Position numbers and translations under genes: made by a program. DNA of 64,000 nucleotides from Eubacterium uniforme (GTDB taxonomy: Bacteria > Bacillota > Clostridia > Lachnospirales > Lachnospiraceae): positions 62,001 to 126,000 of the forward strand of contig NZ_FUXZ01000004.1 of assembly GCF_900167115.1 (NCBI RefSeq), in the 5' to 3' direction. The notes under the pieces were generated by a model, which was given only the letters and a program-made list of their open reading frames with translations, did not search any database and was not told where the DNA came from. Below are positions 54,118-62,277 of the stretch, piece after piece. Positions within the stretch are counted from its first letter, which is position 1, and every line of letters begins with the position of its first letter.

Positions 54118-55503
54118 TTACTTCATAAATACAAAGCTTTCAAGTTCGAATAAATTTCTACCCTTGAAATAATCACCCATCCAATCTGTAGGATAATCCG
54201 TTTCAACAGTAAAGTAAACTGCATGCTTACCAGTAACTGCTTCAACAACTGTACTTACAACGGCATCATCATGACCAATTGTAACTGAGCCAATCTTCTT
54301 ACCCTTTGTCTTACATGATTCAAGCTTGTTTTCATCATCAATACCATCGATGAAAATGTTAAGTCTGCAATCACAACCCATACCGATAACACTAGCTGAG
54401 AAATCCATAGTCTTACTGTAGAAGTCATCACCGAAATCAAAGTATCTATATCCGATAACTGTTTCTGCTGTGATATTTCTAATTACACGCTTAAATACAT
54501 TCTTTTCAGTAATATATGCACCATCAGTAAGTACACATGCAATATCAGCTGGTGTAATCTGATATGGCTTTAAAGCATCTTCAAAACCAAGTGATGTAGG
54601 AAGAACTGTAGGGATTGTTCCATCTGGTAAAATCTCAATCTTCTCAACACACCCTCTTCTTGACATAATTGTTCCATTTGTCATTCTGTGATAGAAGATA
54701 TACCACTGATCACCAACCTTCATAATTGAACCATGGTTATTTCCACCTGGATAATCAAGACCACTATCTACAATATAACCTCTATATTTAAATGGACCTG
54801 TAGGACTATCTGAAGTTGCATAAGCAAGCTTTGGACAATCATTAGGTGAATAAATCATATAATATGTATCGCCAACTTTTCTCATAGAAGCAGCCTCAAA
54901 GAAGCACTTCTTATCATCATCAAATCCATCCTCTGGACGTGGCTCACAAGGTATGAAATGTTCCTTTAATGTTCCATCTAAAATCTCATACATGTTATCG
55001 CCATTAACTTCTGCGAGGAAAGATCTTAAATATCCACAATAAATATATACTCTTCCATCATCATCAACAAGTACACCTGGATCAATAAAAATACCACCAT
55101 TACATACTTCCTCAGGAATGTTGTACTTATACTGTGATACAAACTTAAATGGTCCCTCTGGCTTATCAGCAACAGCAACACAACCCTTAGTTTCAGCAAT
55201 GTATGCATAAAGGTAATACTTACCATCTTTTTCAACTACATCTGGAGCAAAAAGTCTTGACTGTGGACCAGTCCAATCTGTATCAGCCTCGTGATCTCTA
55301 GTCTTATAAGTTCTAAAAATATCTCCATGACAAACCCACTCCTTTGGATTATCAACAGGTGCGCTCCAGCATTTTAATACCCAGTCACAGAACTCTCCTG
55401 AACCAGCCTTATCGTGAGAACCATAAATATAAACTCTATCGCCAAATACTCTAGGTTCTCCATCTGGGATGTACTCCCAATTTGGTAAATATGGATTAGC
55501 CAT
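54118..55503 (-). CDS. glycoside hydrolase family 43 enzyme
   Basis: A 461-residue GH43-type five-bladed propeller enzyme with a C-terminal beta-sandwich (from about residue 325). The opening YIPDGEPRVFGDRVYIYGSHD has the general-base Asp (residue 13). FIDPGVLVDDDGRVYIYCG holds the pKa-tuning Asp and CFFEAASMRKVGDTYYMIYS the general-acid Glu; all three are intact. Likely activities are beta-xylosidase or alpha-L-arabinofuranosidase. There is no signal peptide, so it acts on imported oligosaccharides in the cytoplasm. It is transcribed alone, and the ATG follows AAAGGAGG. Related oligosaccharide transporters are not in the window. Confidence 0.92.
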   Translation of the reverse strand: MANPYLPNWEYIPDGEPRVFGDRVYIYGSHDKAGSGEFCDWVLKCWSAPVDNPKEWVCHGDIFRTYKTRDHEADTDWTGPQSRLFAPDVVEKDGKYYLYAYIAETKGCVAVADKPEGPFKFVSQYKYNIPEEVCNGGIFIDPGVLVDDDGRVYIYCGYLRSFLAEVNGDNMYEILDGTLKEHFIPCEPRPEDGFDDDKKCFFEAASMRKVGDTYYMIYSPNDCPKLAYATSDSPTGPFKYRGYIVDSGLDYPGGNNHGSIMKVGDQWYIFYHRMTNGTIMSRRGCVEKIEILPDGTIPTVLPTSLGFEDALKPYQITPADIACVLTDGAYITEKNVFKRVIRNITAETVIGYRYFDFGDDFYSKTMDFSASVIGMGCDCRLNIFIDGIDDENKLESCKTKGKKIGSVTIGHDDAVVSTVVEAVTGKHAVYFTVETDYPTDWMGDYFKGRNLFELESFVFMK

Positions 55504-55603
55504 AATTACATCCTCCTTTTTATTTTTTTCTTTTTTGTTTTATAACGTCTTAAAACCCTTCATTACTTTTAATATGCACTTATATTTTAACTTAATTCAT
55601 ACA

Positions 55604-55632
55604 TTGACACAAGCCGATAATTCTGATAATAT
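55604..55632 (+). promoter_or_regulatory. promoter of the putative antitoxin RNA
   Basis: TTGACA at 55604-55609, exactly 17 bases, TAATAT at 55627-55632. It drives no plus-strand protein gene; transcription would reach the terminator after about 85 bases. Confidence 0.75.
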
Positions 55633-55638
55633 TTAGTT

Positions 55639-55722
55639 AGAGGTGCTACCGGTAAATGGTTAGTTCCTTAATGTGGCTGTAAAAATAACCACCCTATGGA
55701 ACAGTAGGGGTGGTTATTTTTT
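55639..55722 (+). ncRNA. putative antisense antitoxin RNA of about 85 nt
   Basis: The stretch lies between a consensus promoter and a strong terminator with no ORF or ribosome site. Its 3' half is complementary to the toxin mRNA end, including the stop codon. Its 5' half contains GTTCCT, complementary to AGGAAC in the toxin ribosome-binding region. Overlap at the terminator plus a second pairing site is how Fst-type antitoxins act. Existence of the RNA is inferred. Confidence 0.5.
55681..55722. terminator. bidirectional terminator shared by toxin and antitoxin RNAs
   Basis: AAAAATAACCACCC and GGGTGGTTATTTTT form a perfect 14-bp stem with a 13-base loop. U-runs appear in both directions. Confidence 0.93.
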
Positions 55723-55809
55723 TACGTTTATATCTTTGAGCATATAGCCGAAACTAATACAAGTTATTGCAAAGCATAAAATGTTAATTAAGCTATCCGA
55801 TGTTAGCAT
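55714..55809 (-). CDS. putative 31-residue hydrophobic type I toxin
   Basis: A short frame from ATG at 55809 to TAA at 55714 encodes MLTSDSLIN, then LCFAITCISFGYML, then KDINVKK: one membrane-spanning stretch followed by a basic tail. AAAGGAGG at 55818-55825 sits eight bases before the ATG, as strong as any in the window. The size and layout match holin-like and Fst/TxpA-type toxin peptides, which depolarise the membrane when over-made. The stop codon lies inside the shared terminator arm, and the mRNA has a long leader of about 125 bases. I do not recognise an exact family. Toxicity is inference. Confidence 0.6.
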   Translation of the reverse strand: MLTSDSLINILCFAITCISFGYMLKDINVKK

Positions 55810-55940
55810 ACGCTGTTCCTCCTTTCGTTATATATTTCCTATTAGATTTAATCCAATAAGATCTAAATAACTTTAAGGAATAATCCTCAAGTCAGGAAGA
55901 AACTAACCACCTACCATATAGGGTAACACCCCACACATAC

Positions 55941-55969
55941 ATTTTATCGAATGTATGTTCAGGTGTCAA
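55941..55969 (-). promoter_or_regulatory. promoter of the putative toxin mRNA
   Basis: On the minus strand TTGACA, a 17-base spacer and TAAAAT, start near 55934. A second TTGACA lies seven bases upstream, as part of the duplicated TTGACAC. The motif is shared with the promoter at 60871-60899. Confidence 0.7.
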
Positions 55970-56015
55970 GTGTCAATAATTTATTCTAGTAAATTATTTT
56001 TTATATCTATTTCAC

Positions 56016-57692
56016 TTATATAGTCAAATTAGTCTTTACTTTCTTTATCAAATTTTTCTTATTTGTATTACTCTTATACAAACACAATCTTACTTTCTTA
56101 CGTTTATATTTCTCAACTCTCAAACAATAAGTAGCTTTTTGATACTTATATCCCTTAGGGACATTTTTCTTTCGTTCCTTCATCCATAAAGACTTACTAT
56201 ACTTTCTGGTTTTAGATAACTCCTTACCGCCTATTGATGAAATATAAAAATTCTTCATCTTACCCTTCTTAAAGACCATATCAACCCTAATCTTTATAGT
56301 TCTAGTTGACTCACCCTTAGAATTTAGAGTCATAGGTAAGATAGTTTTATATTCAACCTTCTTGGTTTTCTTTGTAGTTTTAGTTTTCTTTGTAGTTTTA
56401 GTTTTCTTATTAGAGCTCTTGTTCTTCTTATTTTCCTTGTTCTTATCAGTCTTTTTACTCTTACTACTCTTTTTCTTCTTTGTAACTTTCTTACTACTCT
56501 TCTTACTCTTAGCATCTATATTCTGATCAACTACAATCGCCTCACCATCCAGCATACTATTAGCAGTCTTACTAACCTTTTTCTTTGATTCAGATTTCTT
56601 TTTACTACTAGCTTTTTTCTTACTCGAAGATTTCTTACTGCTTGATTTCTTTTTATTTGACTTCTTACTCGAACTCTTCTTACTAGATTTCTTTCCAGAA
56701 TCCTTATTCTCTTTAACCTTCTTATAAACTATCTTCCCTTTTAATTTCTTTTTACTTCTACTAGCATAAAAATCATATGTATCACCCTTAAGTGAAACAC
56801 CATTACTAAGTGGTCTATTAATCTTTATATTAAAAGTCTTAGTTATAATACCAGTCTTAGAATTAGATAAAGGAATTACATATAAATCATAGGTTCCTCT
56901 TGCTCCAGGAAATGCTGCCGACCATTCAAATCCTCTCCATATTGAATGTCTCATCATATGATTTCCCTTAGAATCTGTTCCCCAATAAAATCCTAGATGA
57001 CAATCTCCGCCACGAACCGTAGGAGAAAAATAAATCATATAACCTTTCTTAATTCTTTTATCCTTATTAAGAACTTTATTTGTATCCTTAGAATTACTAA
57101 CTCTACCAGCACAATACTTCTTAACCTTGTACTTATTAATAAAATTCCACCATACAAAACCATTGCAAATTTTACCAAGGCTTCCACCTTCTATAAGTCT
57201 ATCGTAAAACTCAGGAATAGATTTTTCAGTCTTACTTGCATAATACATAACTGAAGTAACTACACCAGTACAATTATATCCATATCCCGCTTTATCTCTA
57301 TATTTATACTGCGTATTTGTTGCAAAATTATAATTAATATTTGTTCCAACATTACCATAGTTTAATCCATGATAAATCGCTCCATTATAATGAAGTCCCT
57401 TATTCCAATTTGCATCAAAATACTTCTTTAATGTATCTAACGCATGATATCCCTTAAAACCAAGAGCCTCATCGATAAAGATTGTATCCTTATCTTTAAC
57501 ATTATCATTCTTATAAACAACTTTTTTCTTCTTAGAATTCTTCTTATCCTTGTTGTTTACTACAACATTTTTTGTATCACCATAAACAACACTGGTACCA
57601 ACCACTCCAAATCCAACATCTGTAAAAACAACACTTAGTATCAAAATAACACTAACTAAAATTTCATAAAACTTCTTATTTATATTTTTCAT
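56016..57692 (-). CDS. secreted NlpC/P60-like protein with long Lys/Ser-rich region
   Basis: A 558-residue exported protein with a signal peptide ending near VVYG-DT. Residues about 75-290 resemble the NlpC/P60 cysteine peptidase fold: Cys141 in YGYNCTGVV (like FDCSGFV), His232 in GGDCHLGFYWG and His249 in MMRHSIW could form the triad. Such enzymes cut peptidoglycan stem peptides. Residues about 325-465 are an extreme low-complexity run of KKSS, SKKKS and KKTK units, followed by a small beta-rich lysine-rich end. The cationic tract may bind teichoic acids. The ATG at 57692 follows GGAG by six bases. No neighbour is clearly co-transcribed. Confidence 0.75.
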   Translation of the reverse strand: MKNINKKFYEILVSVILILSVVFTDVGFGVVGTSVVYGDTKNVVVNNKDKKNSKKKKVVYKNDNVKDKDTIFIDEALGFKGYHALDTLKKYFDANWNKGLHYNGAIYHGLNYGNVGTNINYNFATNTQYKYRDKAGYGYNCTGVVTSVMYYASKTEKSIPEFYDRLIEGGSLGKICNGFVWWNFINKYKVKKYCAGRVSNSKDTNKVLNKDKRIKKGYMIYFSPTVRGGDCHLGFYWGTDSKGNHMMRHSIWRGFEWSAAFPGARGTYDLYVIPLSNSKTGIITKTFNIKINRPLSNGVSLKGDTYDFYASRSKKKLKGKIVYKKVKENKDSGKKSSKKSSSKKSNKKKSSSKKSSSKKKASSKKKSESKKKVSKTANSMLDGEAIVVDQNIDAKSKKSSKKVTKKKKSSKSKKTDKNKENKKNKSSNKKTKTTKKTKTTKKTKKVEYKTILPMTLNSKGESTRTIKIRVDMVFKKGKMKNFYISSIGGKELSKTRKYSKSLWMKERKKNVPKGYKYQKATYCLRVEKYKRKKVRLCLYKSNTNKKNLIKKVKTNLTI

Positions 57693-57753
57693 AATTTTCT
57701 CCAAAACAACTATTTCTCACACTATAATTATTACTATTCAAATCACAATTATC

Positions 57754-59151
57754 TTATTTATAAATATCTTTAAGCGTTAATAAACATACTTTGTCTTGAT
57801 CAGCATTCTCTTTGACCCACTTTGAAAATCCTTTCAATGCAAATAAGAAATACTGAACTTCTTCGTACTTTGAATTAATCAAACCTTTTCTATTCATTAA
57901 TGCTTCATATACATCTCTATCGATACTTTCATTTTTAAATTTACATTCTCCTATAACGGCCTTTTTAGCACCTTCATCAACACCCACGACATCTATATCT
58001 GTAGGTGTATGAAAATTATCATTTCCCCACCATTTTCCTACATTCGTAACAAAACAGTTTAAATTTCCATTTAATCCTTCTCTTAAAATATAACGCCTAC
58101 ACATTTCCTCGAAAATACCCCCCATAAAAAAATGTAATTTATTTTTAACATTTTTTTTATAATATACGTCCCCTTTATTCATTTCTATAGCAGCTCTAGC
58201 TGATGGAATAAAAGTATACCAAAACCTATACAACCCATCAACAATTTCGTAACTAGTTTTTTTCCTATTGTTTTTCTCTGTCATAGGTTCAATCTTAGAT
58301 ATAATTCCTACAGTCATTAAATTTTTCAAAGTATATGTTAATGTAGCTGTAGAAATATGAGATTTTTCCGCTATTTCATTAACTTTATTTGCTCCTTTTG
58401 CGCAATTTTCAATAACCGAATTATAAGTATTAACTGTACGAAACTCTTGCATCAATAGATTCATAGGTTCTTCATAAAGATATCCTGAAGGGCTAAAGAA
58501 ATTGTTTATCAAGTTTTCATCTAAACTAAACTTATCATCAAATAACTGTAAATATTTTGCGACACCACCTGTCACTCCATATACAATCGCCTTTTCCTCA
58601 AAACTATACTTTGGCGTAAATAGTGCAGATTCAATGTAATCAAATGGTTTAAGAAATATCTGATTTGTTCTTCTTCCAAACAAAGGACTCTTCTCACTCA
58701 AAATTTCCTTTTCCATAAAACTAATAGCCGATCCACATATAATCAAATATATATTTTTAGTAGAAAATACATTGTCAATAGCTGCTTGAAACTTAGACAT
58801 AAACGACGAATCTGCCTCTGCAATATACGGTATTTCATCTAGTGCAATTATTATTTTTTCTTTTTTACAATTGTTTCCTATAAAATTAAAAAAACTATCT
58901 AAATCAGCAAATGATATACCTTCCATATCGGGCATCATATCTGTTACATACTGTTCTGACCATCTCTTAACATTATCTTCAAGACTACTCTGACTAGCCA
59001 TATAATAAGATGATTTTTTGTCTTTAATAAATTCAGCAATAAGTCTAGATTTTCCTATTCTTCGTCTGCCATAAATAACTGTCATTTGAAATCCTGGCTT
59101 TTTGTATGTATCTTCTAATACTTTTAATTCATCTTTTCTACCAATAAACAT
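57754..59151 (-). CDS. AAA ATPase with DUF234 C-terminal domain
   Basis: A 465-residue ATPase of the archaeal-type/DUF234 group. FIGRKDELKVLE opens it, Walker A is YGRRRIGKSRLI (about residues 28-39), Walker B is IIALDEIPYI and SEKSPLFGRRTNQIFLKPF follows. A winged helix (INEIAEKSHISTATLTYTLKNL) precedes the DUF234 nuclease-like domain with YDFWYTFI-like and DIDVVG...GECKF motifs; the last fits a PD-(D/E)xK site. The family may combine defence and regulation, but no role is proven. The ATG at 59151 is preferred, six bases after AAAGGAGG. A phased operator lies directly upstream. Confidence 0.85.
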   Translation of the reverse strand: MFIGRKDELKVLEDTYKKPGFQMTVIYGRRRIGKSRLIAEFIKDKKSSYYMASQSSLEDNVKRWSEQYVTDMMPDMEGISFADLDSFFNFIGNNCKKEKIIIALDEIPYIAEADSSFMSKFQAAIDNVFSTKNIYLIICGSAISFMEKEILSEKSPLFGRRTNQIFLKPFDYIESALFTPKYSFEEKAIVYGVTGGVAKYLQLFDDKFSLDENLINNFFSPSGYLYEEPMNLLMQEFRTVNTYNSVIENCAKGANKVNEIAEKSHISTATLTYTLKNLMTVGIISKIEPMTEKNNRKKTSYEIVDGLYRFWYTFIPSARAAIEMNKGDVYYKKNVKNKLHFFMGGIFEEMCRRYILREGLNGNLNCFVTNVGKWWGNDNFHTPTDIDVVGVDEGAKKAVIGECKFKNESIDRDVYEALMNRKGLINSKYEEVQYFLFALKGFSKWVKENADQDKVCLLTLKDIYK

Positions 59152-59172
59152 AGACATCCTCCTTTATAAATT

Positions 59173-59226
59173 TTTAGTAAAATATAATTTACTAAAATAT
59201 GTTTTACTAAATTATATTTTAGCAAA
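59173..59226 (-). repeat. four palindromic 9-mers at exact 15-bp spacing
   Basis: TTTAGTAAA at 59173, TTTACTAAA at 59188 and 59203 and TTTAGCAAA at 59218 are each 15 bases apart and near-palindromic. They begin 22 bases upstream of the ATPase ATG and probably serve as its operator. Confidence 0.8.
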
Positions 59227-59246
59227 ATCGTCACAAAAGTCAAGTC

Positions 59247-59280
59247 AAAAAAGACTATGGCCAATTACAGCCATAGTCCT
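59247..59280 (-). terminator. intrinsic terminator of the rubrerythrin gene
   Basis: GACTATGGC and GCCATAGTC form a perfect 9-bp stem with an eight-base loop, followed by TTTTTTGA on the minus strand. Confidence 0.9.
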
Positions 59281-59335
59281 TGTAACTTTGTAACTTTTCG
59301 TGGAAATCAAAATATTTCAAAAGGTCATAAAAACC

Positions 59336-59893
59336 TTAGAAATTCTCAGCTTTTATTTCAAAATAACTCTGTGGATGATTGCAAACTGGACACTCATCTG
59401 GTGCCTTCTTGCCAACTACAATATGTCCACAGTTAGAACACTGCCAGATTCTCTCATCATCCCTAGAGAATACAATACCATCTTCGATATTCTTAAGAAG
59501 CTTTCTATATCTTTCCTCATGCTCCTTCTCAATCGCTGCAACCTGCTCAAAGATTTCAGCAATGTCATCAAAGCCTTCCTCTCTTGCTTCCTTAGCGAAT
59601 GTAGGATACATCTCCTGCCATTCATAAGCTTCGCCATCTGCAGCTGCATTAAGATTATCAACAGTACTACCAATACCTGTTAAAATCTTATACCAAAGTT
59701 TCGCATGCTCCTTTTCATTTGCTGCAGTTTCTTCAAAAATTTTACTAATCTGAACATAGCCATCCTTCTTAGCCTTCGAAGCAAAATAAGTATACTTATT
59801 TCTAGCCTCTGACTCGCCAGCAAATGCGGCCATTAAATTTTTCTCAGTCTTAGTACCCTTAAGTTTCTCACCCTTAGTTTCTAAATTAGCCAT
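59336..59893 (-). CDS. rbr: rubrerythrin
   Basis: A 185-residue rubrerythrin that reduces hydrogen peroxide in anaerobes. The N-terminal ferritin-like four-helix bundle carries the diiron ligands ([32 protein letters not shown]). The C-terminal rubredoxin domain has its iron cysteines in [10 protein letters not shown] and ECPVCNHP. Both domains are complete. The ATG at 59893 follows AGGAGG by eight bases; the in-frame TTG just before it is not needed. It is a single-gene unit with its own terminator and supports an anaerobic host. Confidence 0.96.
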   Translation of the reverse strand: MANLETKGEKLKGTKTEKNLMAAFAGESEARNKYTYFASKAKKDGYVQISKIFEETAANEKEHAKLWYKILTGIGSTVDNLNAAADGEAYEWQEMYPTFAKEAREEGFDDIAEIFEQVAAIEKEHEERYRKLLKNIEDGIVFSRDDERIWQCSNCGHIVVGKKAPDECPVCNHPQSYFEIKAENF

Positions 59894-60009
59894 CAACTAT
59901 ACCTCCTATATCCTCGCAATTTAGCCACATGATTGCACTTACAAACGCCATCACGCTTATTGATTATTATACCATAAATAACATCTTATATCATCCAAAT
60001 TAGAGCAAT

Positions 60010-60066
60010 AAAAAAGTGCATTTCGGCCAATCTTTAATCAAAATGCAAATCAGCCGAAACACACTC
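60010..60066 (-). terminator. probable terminator of the GNAT/deoxyribosyltransferase operon
   Basis: TTTCGGC and GCCGAAA with flanking GTG/CAC pairs form the stem; on the minus strand TTTTTTATTG follows. The interior is long (about 24 bases), making it a weaker fold than others here. Confidence 0.6.
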
Positions 60067-60082
60067 CATCATAAAATCCTAT

Positions 60083-60508
60083 CTAAAACATCTTCCCAGA
60101 GAATCTTTCCCTAGGCATGGCATCAAAATCATAACTCTCTAGTTCTTCAATGCTTGTAAGGTTAGTATGACAACCCTCGTGAATCATCAAGTTAGAATCC
60201 TCACCTAACTGTACAACTACAACCGGTTTATGACTAGCATGAGCATAACCTATCTCCCAGGCAGTTCCACTATCACTATAACCACCATAGTATAATGCAA
60301 CAACCACATCGCAAGCATCAATACCACGCACATCATTAGTAAAAGTATCAAGACTCCACGCTAAAGAACCGACATTGCCCTCACGAACTTCATGCTCCCT
60401 TGGGCTAAAAACATAAAAGCCTCGACTTCTTAGTATATCTTCAACTCTTTCAATATTCTTTATCTCTCCATCATTAAATAACGGACTAGCTAGGTAAATA
60501 TTTTTCAT
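60083..60508 (-). CDS. nucleoside 2-deoxyribosyltransferase
   Basis: A 141-residue cytoplasmic enzyme that swaps bases on deoxynucleosides. The fold markers are IYLASPLFNDGE at the N terminus, NDVRGIDACDVVVALYYGG and the catalytic Glu in SGTAWEIGYAHA. Such enzymes serve purine or pyrimidine salvage. The ATG at 60508 overlaps the GNAT stop by one base (TGATG) after AAAGGAG, so the two are translationally coupled; an upstream in-frame start is rejected for this reason. Confidence 0.9.
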   Translation of the reverse strand: MKNIYLASPLFNDGEIKNIERVEDILRSRGFYVFSPREHEVREGNVGSLAWSLDTFTNDVRGIDACDVVVALYYGGYSDSGTAWEIGYAHASHKPVVVVQLGEDSNLMIHEGCHTNLTSIEELESYDFDAMPRERFSGKMF

Positions 60509-60759
60509 CAATTCTCCTTTTCTAGCAAATGCTTCGCATAAGAGCAAGTAGCCTCAACCCTATCGCCCTTTTTCTTGATTTCCTCAACAGCCATCATCAC
60601 AAGCTCTCTTGCAATACCCTGACCTCTTAATGACTCATCAGTCCAAGTGTGAGTAATAGTTGAAACTCCATCAAATGTATGTGGAAAATTAATCTCACAT
60701 ATCACCTTATCCTCATCGTTCTTAGCATAAATTCTTTCATTTTCAATAATGTAATTCAT
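60508..60759 (-). CDS. small GNAT-type acetyltransferase
   Basis: An 83-residue protein of the short GNAT (Acetyltransf_CG) family. It shows ITHTWTDESLRGQGIARELV, where RGQGIA binds the acetyl-CoA pyrophosphate, and the closing ATCSYAKHLLEKE. Substrates of this short family are unknown. The ATG at 60759 follows GGGGGT; an ATG at 60771 precedes this site. It is coupled to the deoxyribosyltransferase gene. The leader contains a run of eight G and a promoter resembling that of the putative toxin at 55.9 kb. Confidence 0.85.
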   Translation of the reverse strand: MNYIIENERIYAKNDEDKVICEINFPHTFDGVSTITHTWTDESLRGQGIARELVMMAVEEIKKKGDRVEATCSYAKHLLEKEN

Positions 60760-60870
60760 ATAGACCCCCATATCTTTTTTTATAAATAAACATTGCCCCC
60801 CCCGACGGAATTAATTATAAAGTACCCATAAAACTAACCGCCAAACGTTTAGGATATCACCCATGTGTCC

Positions 60871-60899
60871 ATAATAACAAGACATTCACATTGTGTCAA
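60871..60899 (-). promoter_or_regulatory. strong promoter for the GNAT operon, related to the toxin promoter
   Basis: TTGACA, 17-base spacer, TATTAT on the minus strand. The upstream TGACACTTGACAC and the downstream GGYGGTTAGTTT block are shared with the promoter region at 55.9 kb. Confidence 0.7.
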
Positions 60900-60917
60900 G
60901 TGTCAGTAAAGCACAAA

Positions 60918-62276
60918 TTAACCAATACTAATTACAAATTCCACTCCATTTTCATGTCTGTTGGCATTAATTTTAAATCCATGATAATTTATGATATCCT
61001 TTGCAAGTGCAAGCCCAATACCAGTGTTACCATTTTTACCAATATAAAATCTATCAAAAATATGACTTACATCTTCTTCTGAAATTTCCCTACAATCATT
61101 CCATATTCTTATCTTCTTATTATCGCATGAAATGTTTATTTTACTCTGCGCATATTTTAATGCATTGGTAAAAATATTATTAAACGCATGTTCAAATTGT
61201 GCAATATCAATATTAATACTTCCGTCTCCAAGATTTAAATTAACTTCAAGTTTTTTATCCCTTACTGCTCCTTCAAAAGGCATGATACAATCCTGTATGA
61301 AATCTGAAGAACTAATCTGTTCTTTATTAAGTTTAGTCATACCACTTTCAAGTTTTGCAACTGACACAATATCATCAATCAATTTCGATAATTTATCTAT
61401 CTGTTTTGATATTATATCACTTGTCTTTCTCCCATCAACAATTACACCTTTTCTAAGACCTTCTGAATATCCTTTTATAGATGCTAAAGGAGTTTTAAGT
61501 TCATGTGATGTATTCTCAAAAAACTTTCTTTGCGCAATTGCATTTTTATCAATTCTTCTTCCTATAATCATTGCACTAATTAAAGCTATCAAACCTAAAA
61601 TTATAGCAGTAAATATAATAATCTTATTTATCCCGTCAATAAATGCAAAATCCGATGTAAGATCTACATAGCAAAAACACATGCCTTTTTCTGCGTTACT
61701 TTCTTTTACCTCTTCAGGAGACAATCCAAATGACATTTCTTCTTTATAATAGGGTTTATATCCTTTTACAACATAATGATTTTTACCCACTCTAACGACT
61801 CTTGCTTCCAAACCTCCCATTTTTTCAGCAAATGCCTTATATTCATTATCATTTTTTGTGGATTTCATCTCATCTATTTCATCTTTATAATCATTTACAA
61901 ATCCATTTAATGTTTTGTAATAATCATAATTCTGCCAATATTCTTGCCAATATTTATAATCTTCCTGAAGATACTTTATTGCTTTATTGTGCTTATCTAT
62001 TTTTTTCTGATTTAGACTATCAAGATCTTTTAATATCTTATCGTCACTCTCTACTTTATATGCTATTACTTTTGACTGATATGATGTATCAAAGAATGGT
62101 ACAGCATCTCTAATGCCCCCTACTACAAATCTCTCGTAATAATCTTCTATTACATCATTTGCTGTTTTTGTTAAATCTTTTATATTTATAGAATCATATA
62201 TAAATATGAGTAACACCGTTGCCAATATAAGTATGATCTCTATAAAAATAGTTATTTTCAAACCTGTTTTCTTCAT
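60918..62276 (-). CDS. sensor histidine kinase, paralog A
   Basis: A 452-residue membrane kinase. TM1 is at about 8-27, an extracellular helical sensor domain at 30-215, TM2 at about 218-238, then the kinase core with phospho-acceptor His258 in FFENTSHELKTPLASIKGY. The N-box (NNIFTNALKYA), F-box (HIFDRFYIG) and G2 (GNTGIGLALAKDI) are present. The D-x-G motif of the G1 box is altered to WNDC. It probably still phosphorylates. It begins two bases before the end of paralog B's gene at 62278. The matching response regulator is not in the window and may lie beyond 64000 or elsewhere. Confidence 0.88.
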   Translation of the reverse strand: MKKTGLKITIFIEIILILATVLLIFIYDSINIKDLTKTANDVIEDYYERFVVGGIRDAVPFFDTSYQSKVIAYKVESDDKILKDLDSLNQKKIDKHNKAIKYLQEDYKYWQEYWQNYDYYKTLNGFVNDYKDEIDEMKSTKNDNEYKAFAEKMGGLEARVVRVGKNHYVVKGYKPYYKEEMSFGLSPEEVKESNAEKGMCFCYVDLTSDFAFIDGINKIIIFTAIILGLIALISAMIIGRRIDKNAIAQRKFFENTSHELKTPLASIKGYSEGLRKGVIVDGRKTSDIISKQIDKLSKLIDDIVSVAKLESGMTKLNKEQISSSDFIQDCIMPFEGAVRDKKLEVNLNLGDGSINIDIAQFEHAFNNIFTNALKYAQSKINISCDNKKIRIWNDCREISEEDVSHIFDRFYIGKNGNTGIGLALAKDIINYHGFKINANRHENGVEFVISIG

Positions 62277-62277
62277 A

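Larger units (their letters stand above)
55504..56015. other. intergenic region holding a putative type I toxin-antitoxin locus
   Basis: 512 bases that contain no conventional gene but a complete convergent arrangement: plus-strand promoter (55604-55632), shared terminator (55681-55721), a 31-codon hydrophobic ORF (55714-55809) and its promoter (55941-55969). Confidence 0.65.

Noticed and set aside
57754-59151. Calling the DUF234 ATPase an established defence system.
   Set aside because: It stands alone without known defence partners, and the family has no agreed function; only domain content is certain.
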